A DNA stretch of 64,000 nucleotides from Punica granatum. Its lineage: Eukaryota > Streptophyta > Magnoliopsida > Myrtales > Lythraceae. Each line of letters begins with the position of its first letter. Position 1 is the first letter of the stretch. Below, piece after piece: positions 11,746 through 22,300 of this stretch. The translations under genes were made by a program, and so were the position numbers. The notes below the pieces were generated by a model that was not told where the DNA came from, did not search any database, and saw nothing but the letters and a program-made list of their open reading frames with translations. Where the stretch lies: assembly GCF_007655135.1 (NCBI RefSeq), contig NC_045128.1, forward strand, positions 25,080,811 through 25,144,810, given 5' to 3'.

Positions 11746-12205
11746 CAGAGTTGATAAACAGGTTTCCATTCAGTATTCTGCGGTGTTCATTTTGGTTCGA
11801 AGTCCAATCCCCAGATTCGGAGCTCATAAGTCAAGGGGTCATTTGTCCGGAAATTACGAAGCCATCCGATCATTAAAAAATGCAAAATTATATATTCCGT
11901 GAAATCTTTGGAAGATTAGTTCCTAATACAACAAATCGTGCATGATTTGGAGTTTTTCAGAAGAAGTTATGGCCAATTTAGTTCGACATGCGCAACAGAA
12001 TCCGAGAAGACAAATTCGAGAATTCTAGAGAATTTGACTTCCAATAGAAACTTGTATTGTCATTAAATGTGTACTCTGGGGAAGATGAAGGTGGCTGAAT
12101 CCAACTAGTATAAATGGGTATCTTGGTGCTGGATGAAGGCAGACTTGAATTATCTAATATAGTATCATTGTAACTCAAGATTGAGTTCTTTATCTCTCTT
12201 GACTC
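11746..12205. other. Intergenic; no gene recognised
   Basis: Short stretch between the MITE and the LINE tail. The 66-codon open frame on the minus strand at 11978-12178 has no recognisable family and unremarkable composition. Confidence 0.4.
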
Positions 12206-13090
12206 TTTTTTTTTGGCTGAATAATGTAATTTTATTAATAATTAGAAGTGTTTACAGTGGGGCCTAGATATATGTCTGGATACCCTTTACAAGTACAAAG
12301 TGAGTAAGAATTTGACAGTGAGCCGAATTGGTCGAGGTCATGGGAAGAGATTTATCCGTCCTAAGGATCCTGGAACATAACCAGTCCGAGAAAAGTTTAA
12401 GAATGTTAGTTATATCAAAGACTATGTTCCAAATCTCCCACGGCGAGTTTTTTGGGTATGAAATGGCGTCAACTAATATCAAAGCGTCGCAGTGTAGCTA
12501 TATCTTCTTCACTCCCCTTTCTGCAGCGATGTTTAAGGCTAGGAGGGCTGCTCATGCCTCTGTTTTAAGTGGTTTGTTTTCGTGCGTGATTTGGACCCAT
12601 GATAGCTCTGATGGGTTATTTGGATGATGAAGAACTCCTGAAAGGCATGATCTGTTAATGTTCCAATATGCATCTGTACTTATGATGGTCCAATCAGGTC
12701 ATGTGGGCTCCCGCGCGGCTTCAAGTTGCAGAGATGGCGCACGTGAGCTTTCCTCTTGTTGCGTCTTGTTGCTTCTACTCCTTTTGTGCTATCCGAACGA
12801 CCTTTTGATTTTCTTGATGGTTTCTTGGAGATTTGATATTTTACCTGCATGCAAGACATCATTTCGTGAGTTCCGCAGTTGGTAGAGAGTGATTGTTGCA
12901 TACAAAGAAAACATGGTCTTATCAGAAGCATTTGTCAATAAATTATTTAGAGGGCAAGCAACGAAATTTATAAGATCCTTTGGGCTAGTAGATGGGATAA
13001 AACTTGATTGGATTCCTCATGACTTAGCTTCTCTTTGGTGGATTCCTAAGAGATCTTAGTCATATTCTTGTTGCTCTTGGGGGCCTGGCT
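12206..13090 (-). mobile_element. LINE 3' relic with poly(A) end
   Basis: Read on the minus strand the segment ends AATAAAATTACATTATTCAG then CC and a run of nine A (12206-12214 on plus). This is the usual 3' end of plant L1-type LINEs. Upstream, broken frames give LYA-ITLYQLRNSRNDVLHA and similar phrases resembling the zinc-binding and linker region after the LINE reverse transcriptase (family knowledge). Stops and shifts are frequent. The open frames on the plus strand here (12328-12627, 12658-12885) are antisense to this relic. Confidence 0.45.
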
Positions 13091-13983
13091 CTTTTCTCTC
13101 TGATCCTTCTGCCATCATATTATTATTATTATTATTATAATATTTCAAGAGATATTTATTGATGAAAAGGTGTATTTAGAAAGAGGCAATTAGTGTATAA
13201 TGACCTTTAATCTTCATGAAAATGTTCATGCAATTATATTTTACAGGGTTATATTTGAAGAGATACTTGGAGGATATAAATAAGTAAAGATTTTTTCATT
13301 TTTATATTTATTTATTGATTAAAATGTGTATCTAAAAAGAGACGATTAGTGTAAGAGGACTTAATCTATATGAAAAGGTAGATGCAGTTTTTTGTTATAA
13401 CATTCTATTGGAAGAGATATTTGGTGGGATATATGCATGCTTTTCCAAGTTTGAAGGGCATATGGAAAAGTAAATGTGAAAAAAATACAAAGTACTCTTT
13501 TATATATGTAATATAAGTATTATTATTATTATGTGTCTTCTTATATTATAGGCGAACAACGTGTGTAAATAAATTTTACTTTTCAAGAAATTAATGAAAA
13601 AAGGCCTTCGAATAGAAAGAAGCTTCTAATCGGGCTGCATAGGGCTCAGTTCATGAATGTGATGAAACATGTTTAATTAAGTTACCAAATCGTGGCCTCG
13701 AGCATATCCACCATGAGCCTTTCCTCTTTTGAACCTCGCCCTTGACTGTAAGGCTATGCCATCATAAGGTGATGCTTAATGAAGAATCTTAACAACGTCC
13801 GTGAATGATAAATCATAGATCGAACTGCCGAATCCGAAAAATTGGGTGCATGCTATCATGCATGCTGAGTTAGTGGGGACAAAAGGAAAAGTAATTTTGC
13901 CGAGTTAAGGGGTGAATATGAGTAATTTCATAAAAATGAAAGAAAAATTTATAATTTTTCATATCATATCAAAATTTTAGGAG
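13091..13983. other. Intergenic with short microsatellite
   Basis: AT-rich; (TTA)n at about 13121-13139 and again near 13519. Two related segments near 13,140-13,260 and 13,320-13,440 (both with GTATTTAGAAAGAGGC- or ATCTAAAAAGAGACG-like text followed by AATTAGTGTA or GATTAGTGTA) look like an old degenerate duplication. Confidence 0.4.
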
Positions 13984-14151
13984 TTAGTTCAAGCGGTTCG
14001 ACGGATGTTCTCCTTATGCAAGGTATCGAGTTCAAGTCTTGTGAATGAAGAAAATGTGAAAGAGTTTTGCCCCTTAATAGACAGACTGGCCTCGAACTAT
14101 ATTAGTCAGAACTCGTTGAACTTCCGGACATCAAGGTAAACACCAAAATAT
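13984..14151 (+). mobile_element. Candidate tRNA-derived SINE
   Basis: The 5' part has a box A-like segment (TTAGTTCAAGCGGTTCGACG) and a box B-like segment (GAGTTCAAGTCTTGTGAATG). These are in the order and spacing of plant tRNA-derived SINEs. It is flanked by near-identical AAATTTTAGGAG (13972) and AAATTTTAAGGAG (14152), a plausible target-site duplication. A fragment with 25 identical bases recurs at 16503-16527, so it is repetitive. Confidence 0.45.
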
Positions 14152-14164
14152 AAATTTTAAGGAG

Positions 14165-15418
14165 GCCACTGCCACCTCAACCCCCTTGGTCTATCCCTGC
14201 CATTAGGTTGTCAAATGAGAGCGTTCGTCACTGAACTACGCCATCTTTACTTTTGCGCTTAAGAAAATATATAACAAAGTTGGTCGGTCATCAATATATA
14301 CAAATAGTGTTTGTAATATTTGCTTATCATAAGAACTTTCTTTATTTATTCTCAATCATCATATCATCGTACTATTAGACAATTTTCCTCCATTTATAAA
14401 TGCTTTCGATAATTTTAGGAATTATATCTTCTGGGATGATACCCCATTTTCACATATAATTGGATAATTGAGCAATATTATGAGGCCACGTCACTATTGA
14501 ATTTTATATATTCAATATATAATAATAAAATTAAAACTAAAAAAAAGAATTAAATTAAAGATTATTATTGACATTTGAAAAGGGCCCTTTTCTCTTTCTC
14601 GTCGTTCCCGCTTTATACTTGAAGTCAACCCATGCATGGCTACTGGCTAGAAATTGGGCATCGCTTCGCCTCGATATTATTTGGCTAATAAAAAATATTG
14701 AAAATAATATACAAAAGTTAGAATGGTTTGGGCCCCTGATTATTTTGATTAACCAAATATGCGGTGTTGCTCATTCAACAAATAAATCTTGCCGCGGTCA
14801 TCACACGTACGTACCGGCTATAATTTTCAATGAGGGTCATATGTCATAAATTTCGTTATCTCAATAGCTCTAATCTGCATTTATGCGTGGGCATAGCATC
14901 CGATACACCACTTAACACAATAAAATTACAATATTACCACTGTACAAATTTAACCTATAAGGCTATACCTGAGCCTTCAAACTATATATAATATCACAAA
15001 AAAACGTAAAATATTCCTCGAACTTTTTCAAAGTATCTCCACCGTATAAGCCGTAATTGCCTTCATCCTGGGACGAATGGTCGTGAACAATTTTCAATAA
15101 GTCGCACTTTGGTTTGCTTCTTGTGGAACTTGTATCGATTTTTTGGAGTATTGACAAATCGTACTACACTTATATCTAAATCATTGTATGTGCTTAACTT
15201 CGTGGACTACTGTTAAAAAGATTGTAGAAGTTCTACAATTCTTGTTCTTCACGTAGGTTTTGTCAGTACGGTTACGATCAAGCTGGCTGGTTATTCAAGT
15301 GTTAATATTGATGATGTTGTGTCTTTTTTCCAGAAGAAAACACAGAAAGCGACTTTGATTATATCTTGTTTCTGGGGGTTGATGGGATTTTGATTATTAA
15401 CAATTAAAGAGGAAAGGA
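14165..15418. other. Upstream region of RPS20-like gene; no other gene
   Basis: Unremarkable AT-rich sequence. A TGGCGTAGTTCAGTGACG-like text on the minus strand near 14225 resembles a SINE or tRNA box A but has no box B partner. The 93-codon open frame at 14568-14849 has no family resemblance. No convincing TATA box could be fixed for the downstream gene. Confidence 0.4.
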
Positions 15419-16025
15419 ATGGACACCGACTCTCAGCACGACTCCCGAGTGAAGCCGAAGAAGGCCGGTCTGGAAGAGCCGCAGCAGAAGACTCACCGGA
15501 TTAGGATCACTCTCACTTCCAAGGATGTTGAATTCCTTGACAAAGGTCCAATTCAGTTCAATCTGATAACATGTGATGTATAATCTTATATTCGATGATC
15601 TCAAATTCCTCTCTCTCTATTCTTTATTCGAATAGTTTGTTTGGAACTGGTCCGAGGTGCCAAGGCAAGGGGGGTCCCATTGAAGGGACCAGTGAGAATG
15701 CCCGTCAAGGTTCTTGAAGTTACCACCAGGAAGTCACCCTGTGGCGAAGGTATGGTTAGTTCTTAAGTTGTATAGATCAATACCACCGACTGCTCGTCTT
15801 CCACGTTCATGGCCTGGATTGGCGAGTCCCTATAGCATTTATTCTGCTAAATGGTCCACTGGTGGTGCTGTTCTTTTTGTAGGAACGAACACATTGGACA
15901 GGCTCAAGCTTCGGATCCACAAGTGGGTGATTGATCTCTTCAGCATGCCAGAGGTGGTCAAGCAAATTACGGCAATAAACATCAAGCCTGGTGTGCACGT
16001 CGAAGTAATCATAGCGGACTATTAA
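15419..16025 (+). CDS. RPS20: Ribosomal protein uS10 (RPS20), divergent three-exon gene
   Basis: Small-subunit cytosolic ribosomal protein uS10/S20. Three exons are inferred: 15419-15545, 15636-15749 and 15883-16025, with introns of 90 and 133 bases (donors GTCCAA and GTATGG; acceptors AATAG and TTTTTGTAG). Both junction codons join correctly (GTT for Val, GGA for Gly), giving 127 residues, close to the usual 120-124. Landmarks in order are [63 protein letters not shown], and a final VEVIIADY. It departs from normally invariant text: TLDRLKLR for TWDRFELR, IHKW for [13 protein letters not shown] for [20 protein letters not shown] for AKDKRLRVKGP. The first donor is weak. Introns argue against a processed pseudogene, and the intact frame against an old dead copy. 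It could be a fast-evolving paralogue or a very recent pseudogene. Confidence 0.85.
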
Positions 16026-19000
16026 CCGCACCAAGAGATCCCTTTCCGCATTTCCGTTCCTTAATGAGCTCAATGAAAGGCTAGCTATTAGGGATTTGGA
16101 GTAGCAAAGCGATTTTCAATTCTGAAATCTCGTTGCCGTCCACACATGTTCAAGGACATATCTCATGGGCCAGCTGCTACTATGGTATATGAAACGGAAA
16201 CGGAATGGCACGAATCAAAAGTATGCTAATAAGATAAGAATATCGTGAATTGCACTTTATATATTTTACTCCGTTCTATCATACCAAATTAGGCAATAAT
16301 GTTTCTAGTCGTTCCCTTGACACGATACTTTTTTATTGCATTATTGCCCTAATTCAAAAAAAGAACTTTCCTTAGCGATATGCTTGAGTTGCTTTGCAAT
16401 TAAATTTCATAGACTCCGAACGAAATGTTAAGAAAAACATGAATTAGAGTCTATGAATTTCTTGAGGATCATGGTGTTTATTCCCTTGAATAAAATTTTG
16501 GATTCAAGTCTTGTGAATGAAGAAAATCCATGATTGGAAGTGCTTTACGTCGGATATTAAAATCCACATTGAAAAAAAATGTATCTACAAACATATACAG
16601 TGAGCATTTTTTTTTTAAGAAATAGTGGGACTTTCAGGATATATTCCGACTTAATCGGAAAATACATACAACTATCCGCGAGAGCACGCTGGTATAGATG
16701 TGCTCCATGTTTCCAGAAGAAATAAGACATTATTAAAGTGCCTTTAAAAACTCTGGAAATGATATGTATAGATTAATCTAGCTCATTTGATTAGATTGAA
16801 CTATATATTACGTGAGTATGTACACTTAAATAATTACATGGAACTAATTCTGTAGCACCTACAAAAAATTCTTCTTCCTTTTTAATTAAAATGGATAAAT
16901 TCGGTAATTACCTTATACAGTGAAGCCTATTTAATTGTACCATAGACTATATATCCATATGTGCGTAAATACATTTACAAAGCTGAATCAAGGAAAAGGG
17001 AGAGGTCACACCTTAAAACTCATCCTACGCAAATTAGCCAAAGATAATATTTTTTTCCCTGGCAAAAAATAGGATAGAAGAAACTTCTTGTAAATTTGTT
17101 TGTACAAATGAATAAAAAAGGTCTATTAACTGTAAAACAAATCGTCATCACTTAAAAATATACAAGACAGGCAATGCTAAAGAAATATACAGATTTAGAA
17201 TTTTAGAACATCAAATCAAATGTTATGTGATGGTCAAACTACAATTTTATAAATTAAACTTGCTGTTCACAATCAAAATTCATATGAGAGTCCGGTGAAA
17301 GGTCCCATAAGCTCTTCTCTAATTTTCTTTTTCTGTTTTCTTTTTTTTTTCTTTAGCAGAAGAAGAGTTTGGTGGAAATTTTTGACAAGTGCGCAAAAGT
17401 GATTTTCTTTACTAGATTAGTAGTTTATTGTGAAAATTGCTTTACTTTTTTGGATTTCGAGCATCGATGAGTCAACTATTTAACCTTTAACAGATTTAAA
17501 TGGTGCCTCCCAGATAACTTATTTTAAAATTAACAATTATTTTTCAGATAATCTAACACTTTTTCATCACTAACAGCGTCCCAAACGATGCCAGAGAAGA
17601 GTTCATTTCTTCTGGTTATTTCATCAAAGAGCATCAAGACTTTGACTGCTTCTGACTTCATTGATGAAGATATGATTCAATCACTTGAGGAAGTACAACA
17701 AAATTAAGAACAAGAACGTACATAAAGAGGGAGATTTCGCGTGGCTTTTGTTTTATATTGTCTCGATTACTTCCAATAAATTAAATAAAACTATTTATAT
17801 ATATAAGATATCAAAGTCTCTAATTGAATTCTCACGTTGCCACATCATCAAAAATATAAAACAAAACTCCACATCATCATTTATATAGTAAGGAAAACTT
17901 TATATTCTTTTATAAAGAAATAAGAATCCACCAGAAAATATATTCATAATATTATAGATAAGGCAATAATATACAGTAGAATATATACACCGAAAAAGTA
18001 TATTCATTAAGAATATATTCATTATATTTATCCACGAAAAAATAAATTCAAAATATATTTCGTTTCTCTTCATGACATAGAGTATATCTATATATTGATT
18101 TCTTTTGCATATATAACAATATATTCCGTTTATATTATATATATACATACATACTGTTTCCATTATTTAATCCTTTTGATCTTTATCTATATATATATAT
18201 ATATATATATGCATATATCGATTCATTTTGCATATATAATAAAAATATATTCCATTTATATTATATATAAGCACATTATCAGTTTAATCATGTAAATAAT
18301 ATATTTAGTAAAATATGTCAAATTCCTTATTTGGACTTAATTATAGGAAATTTTTATACTTGATCTATCTTTTAATTATTTTAAGCAACATATAAATAGT
18401 AAAAGAATTACAATAAACATATATAATAGTGTATGCATCTATTATTATAGAATTTTAAATATTATATTTCCTTTTATTGAACTTAGATATCTCTTCAGTT
18501 GATTATCAATATGTATTTTATATCGTTCGAGTTCTTCAACAAGCAACAATCCATTGATTCTCGAATTATAAAATTTCTTCACTATTCTTTCGTAGCTCCC
18601 CAAATCCTGCTCCAATTCAAGTGGCGGAAGATCCGATCAACTCCATACATGTTATTGCAAATGAGATAACTTCTTATACATGAGATGATCCAATTCTTTT
18701 GCTTATATATTTCATTAGAAATTTCGAGACACTTTAATTTTCGATAGGGGTGTAGTTAGGATATTGATAACCATATATTTTTCGGTGAATGATATTGATA
18801 ACTGTATTAAATTGAGAAAATACAATGTGAAATGTTAGATGTTGGTTATTTTCTATATTTTGTACAAAATAATTATTTTTATGTATAATTGTTGCATCAT
18901 TATTTATAAAAATTTCCCACACAATTCATGGGTTTTCATCTAGTTATAACAAAATAAAAGCTAATATTGCTTGTATTTAAGGTTAACTGGACTGGACCAT

Positions 19001-19189
19001 ATGGCAGCTGGAACTGGAAAATCAATTTGCAAAACTAGTATTACTGTATATTGTATAAGACACTGTAAATTTATATTTTACGTATTCTTTTATTATTTGG
19101 TAATATGGCTTGGCACTATACAGTATCGGTTATGACATTCCCTGATAAGAAAGCTAAGCCGGAGAACATGTGTCCGATCGGGAAAGGAG
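16026..19189. other. AT-rich intergenic; SINE fragment and microsatellites
   Basis: No supported gene. Holds a SINE fragment at about 16503-16527 sharing 25 bases with the element at 13984, an (AT)n run at about 18187-18210, and long A/T-rich stretches from 17,690 to 19,130. Open frames here (17685-17888, 17900-18163, 18095-18295) are Ile/Tyr/Lys-rich, as expected from AT-rich random DNA. Confidence 0.5.
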
Positions 19190-19197
19190 GGATGATA

Positions 19198-21210
19198 ATA
19201 ACTTCGTTATAAGTCCTTCGCCCCCATTCTAGACAGAGTCACCGACAAACTCTCCTCTTGGAAGTCCGAACTTCTTTCACGAGCTGGTGGGGGAGTTCTC
19301 ATTCGTGGTGTTGCCTCAGCCCCTCCAATTTATTGTATGTCCACCTCCCTTCTCCCCAGATCGGTTTCAAATAAGTTAGATTTCCTCTTTTCCAACTTCT
19401 GGTGGGGTTCCTCTTCTTCCAGCTCCCCCAAAATCCACTTAAAATTATGGAACTCTCTATGGATTCCTAAACAGTTGGGAGGGCTCAGTTTCAAGAAAAT
19501 GGAGGATCACAATCTTGCTCTGCTCACTAAACATGGCTGGGATCTCACTCAAGCCTCTCAAAAACCTCATCATCTTCTCCGTAAGGCGAAATACCTGAAA
19601 CACCATTCCCCTCTCTTATGAGAGGAAACCCGGCACTTCTGTTTTTTGGCAAGGTTTGTGCGAGGCTTGAGATTTACTCTTGAAAGGAGCACTCTTTCGT
19701 GTTGGTAATGGACTCAGTATCAATATCTGGAAGGACCCATGGGTCCCTAATAGTCATGCTTTCCTTCCTGAACCCTCCCTCAACCTCTCTCCTCACCTCT
19801 CTCTCATTGAGGTAGTTGGTTGGACAACTCATTACACCTGAACATTCCTGGGATACCAAATGCTCCGTTTGGTTTCGCAGTTAAAATCACAAAAATTTTA
19901 ACTATAACTTTAACTTAACACACTACATAATCATTTATCCTTTTTTACAATTAAAATCAAAATTACTTTTAACTCTGAAACTAAACGCACCGCAGCTTCT
20001 CAACCAACTTTTTCATCCCTCAACTGTCTCTCTCAAAGATCCTATCAATAAAGCTGTCCAATCCTTACTGCATTGATAAGTTGGTTTGGGAACCATCCTC
20101 TAATGGCACCATCTCAACCAAATCAGCCTATCTACCCTCAAGAAAAGCTTCTACAGCTGCTGCCAACACTCCATTCAAAAATTGGAAAAAGCTTTGGAGA
20201 GCCAAAATTCCTGAACGTCATAGACTTCTTCTTTGGAAGCTGGTTAGGGGAATTTTCCCTCCTTCTTCCACCTTGTCTCGCAGATTCCCTATAGACAATC
20301 CTTGCTGCCTCCTCAGCTTTAACGAGCAGGTAATCCAAGACCATCTCTTCTTGCATTGCCCTTTTGCTACAATTGTTTGGTCTAATCTGAAGTGGCCCAT
20401 CAATTTTGTTGTATGCCTCATGTAACTACACTTGACCAGATTCAAATGTTGCTTGGTATTAACCATAGCTTCCAGATTCATGAAGACATGCAGCACAGCT
20501 TCCTTTTACAAGCAGTGGTCACCTTCGATCATCTATGGCAGCTGTGGAAATTTCCATTGCTGCCGACAAGATGGAACTCCTCAATCCTATATCGGCAGCA
20601 ATGGAAATTTCTAGGAGACACTCAACCTACGAGAAGGCTTGGGACATACACTGTGCTGAGATCTCCCATTCATGCATGTCATGCTCCCCTCCGATCAGAT
20701 TTACAGATGTTGCTTTCAGAAACAGAGAAGCATTGATTGGTATAGCCTGCACCGACCTTTTCGGCTCATTGATTTCAATGTGGTCCTTCAACTTTACAGC
20801 CTCATCTCCAATGCAAGTGGAACTGGATGGATTAACCAGAGCTATTGACATTGCCCGAGGCATGAAGCACCTTCACCTCTCAAGGGATGCAAAAGATCTG
20901 GTTGATTCCATTCAATCGAAGACCTTCGATTCTCAACCCAAATCTGAAGAGTTTTTGAACCGTTTTTTGAGCACTCTGTCATCCTTTGTTTCCTGGTCCT
21001 TAGTCTATGGTCCTAGAGATGCAAACTTTTTGGTTCCCAATATTGCTAGATGGGCACGCTTTTGTAAACATATTGGTCCAATCGACATCTCTAGTCTCCC
21101 TTCACGTCTTCTTTGACGGGAGATGGAGATGTGAATTGGCCGAATTGCTCCCTTTGCTGCATCTTTATATGAATGAATTATCCTTCAAAGCCAAGGGGAA
21201 AAAAAAAAAA
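19198..21210 (+). pseudogene. 5'-truncated LINE: RT C-terminus, zinc region, RNase H
   Basis: Non-LTR retrotransposon 3' fragment. In order: RYKSFAPILDRV and LSSWKSELLSRAGGGVLIRG (about 19207-19310), LLPRSVSNKLDFLFSNFWWG and GGLSFKKMEDHNLALLTKHGW (to 19560), GNGLSINIWKDPWVPNS (about 19705), then KKLWRAKIPERHRLLLWKL and LFLHCPFATIVW (zinc-binding RT-associated region, 20180-20390). A type I RNase H-like domain follows (about 20650-21110; VELDGLTRAIDIARGM). The copy ends at an A-tract 21199-21210. Frames change several times and the MITE at 19867-19986 interrupts it. The catalytic RT core is absent. GATAA and AACTTC text occurs on both flanks, but a clean target duplication is not proven. Confidence 0.8.
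19867..19986. mobile_element. MITE, copy C, inserted in LINE relic
   Basis: Starts GTTTGGTTTCGCAGTTAAAA and ends TTAACTCTGAAACTAAAC, the same terminal inverted repeats as copy B. The interior is shorter and in the opposite orientation (ACTTTAACTTAACACACTAC...). At about 120 bp it is half the length of the other copies, consistent with internal deletion. It sits inside the LINE frame after GNGLSINIWKDPWVPNS, so it inserted after the LINE copy did. Confidence 0.75.
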
Positions 21211-22023
21211 GAGGATAACTTCATCACGACATTTAGCAAAAGTATGGTAACCTCAATGTATTTCTCTTTTCATTGAATATAACAATTTGACTCTTCTCCT
21301 TTTTGGAAATTGAAATATATGGTATGTCCGTATTTGGCATTGTACATATATAACTTCCATTTATAAATTATCCTTTGTGGAAGGATATGCTCAATTCCTA
21401 TATGATTCCTTACCCTAGTCATCCCGATAAGTACAACTTTAATATATGCTTGATTATTTTGGTTCCCCATATGGTAAAATCCCTTATTTCACAAATAGAA
21501 GACAGTAATTAATTTACCTAAAGATCGCATGAGAAATGACTAGAACAATTGAGAACATGCTTATTACGGGGAATTATTAGGCTGTATATGCGTACACCTA
21601 ATTAACGGATAAAGATAGATTAGAATTACAAACAATTGGCCAAGCTAAGCCGATATGTGCCGGCCCAACTTCCAAGCAAGATAGATGACAATAAATAGTA
21701 AGAATTATCCGCATGCAATACACGGAACATAATTTCCTACATAATATCTATGTAAGAATAAAAATATTATATTATAAATCCAATAGAGTTAATTTGGCGG
21801 TTAAAGGGTGTGACAACTAAGGAAAAAGTCTCAAGTTCAAATGACACTCCGAACACCATGTAAAAGTACTATCTATTAGGCAACCTACAAAGCCTGTGAC
21901 TGAACTTACCTATCCCGCGGTTTTGTAGGTTGTTCATGTAACGACGCAGAGATAAATATTTGGACAGGCTTCAGGTAAAATTAGGGCAAAGGGGGAATAA
22001 ATGGTGAGGGGGAGACAAGTCCC
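21211..22023. other. Intergenic; SINE-like segment
   Basis: No gene. The part at about 21,790-21,945 (GGCGGTTAAAGGGTGTGACA ... AAAGTCTCAAGTTCAAATGA) has box A- and box B-like text in SINE order, but no flanking duplication was found. Confidence 0.35.
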
Positions 22024-22042
22024 GGGGGGGGGGGGGGGGGGG
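22024..22042 (+). repeat. Homopolymer tract of 19 G
   Basis: An uninterrupted run of 19 G lies about 130 bases upstream of the inferred transcript start of the gene at 24483. It is prone to length error in sequencing and able in principle to form G-quadruplex. Confidence 0.85.
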
Positions 22043-22097
22043 AATATAACCGAAGGAAAGAACTGCCAAAACTGATGAGAGGAGCCTCCCAGCGAAA

Positions 22098-22105
22098 TTC
22101 CCGCC
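22098..22105 (+). promoter_or_regulatory. E2F-like site
   Basis: TTCCCGCC fits the plant E2F consensus TTSSCGSS exactly. It lies upstream of the inferred 5'UTR exon and about 75 bases from a second, opposite-strand match at 22175. Confidence 0.45.
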
Positions 22106-22152
22106 ACCAATTTATGAGCATTTCCCCCTTCCCCGTCTCCTTCCCCTTAATA

Positions 22153-22161
22153 AAACCCTAA
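22153..22161 (+). promoter_or_regulatory. Telo-box
   Basis: AAACCCTAA is the plant telo-box, common around transcription starts of genes for translation and cell proliferation. The inverted form TAGGGTTT occurs at 22258-22265, within the inferred 5'UTR. Confidence 0.5.
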
Positions 22162-22174
22162 TTTACTGTTCCTC

Positions 22175-22183
22175 CCCGCCAAA
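22175..22183 (-). promoter_or_regulatory. E2F-like site (minus strand)
   Basis: TTTGGCGGG on the minus strand is a canonical E2F match. Together with the site at 22098 and the telo-box between them it gives a compact, proliferation-type promoter signature. Confidence 0.45.
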
Positions 22184-22187
22184 CGCC

Positions 22188-22300
22188 ACTCTCTCTCTCT
22201 CAACCTTCTTTCTTTCTCTAATGGCGCCTAAATCTCAGTGACCCTCCCCACAATTACTAGGGTTTTATTGCATTGATCCCCTGCTTAATCCTCGCCTCAG
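22188..22300 (+). other. Inferred 5'UTR exon of gene at 24483, with uORF
   Basis: A CT-rich leader (CTCTCTCTCTCTCAACC...) follows the promoter-like motifs and runs to a strong donor, CGCCTCAG/GTACCT, at 22300/22301. It contains a 7-codon upstream ORF, ATGGCGCCTAAATCTCAGTG plus A, at 22221-22241 (MAPKSQ, stop). The exact start is not visible; 22188 marks the start of the CT-rich leader. Confidence 0.5.

Noticed and set aside
12328..12931. Plus- and minus-strand frames of 75-99 codons as independent genes
   Set aside because: They lie within a LINE 3' relic whose tail and poly(A) are visible on the minus strand.
14200..14245. tRNA-like text on minus strand
   Set aside because: Only a box A-like match; no box B, no cloverleaf could be drawn.
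17685..18295. Open frames in AT-rich DNA
   Set aside because: Ile/Tyr/Lys/Asn-rich, as expected from AT-rich random sequence; no splice or family evidence.
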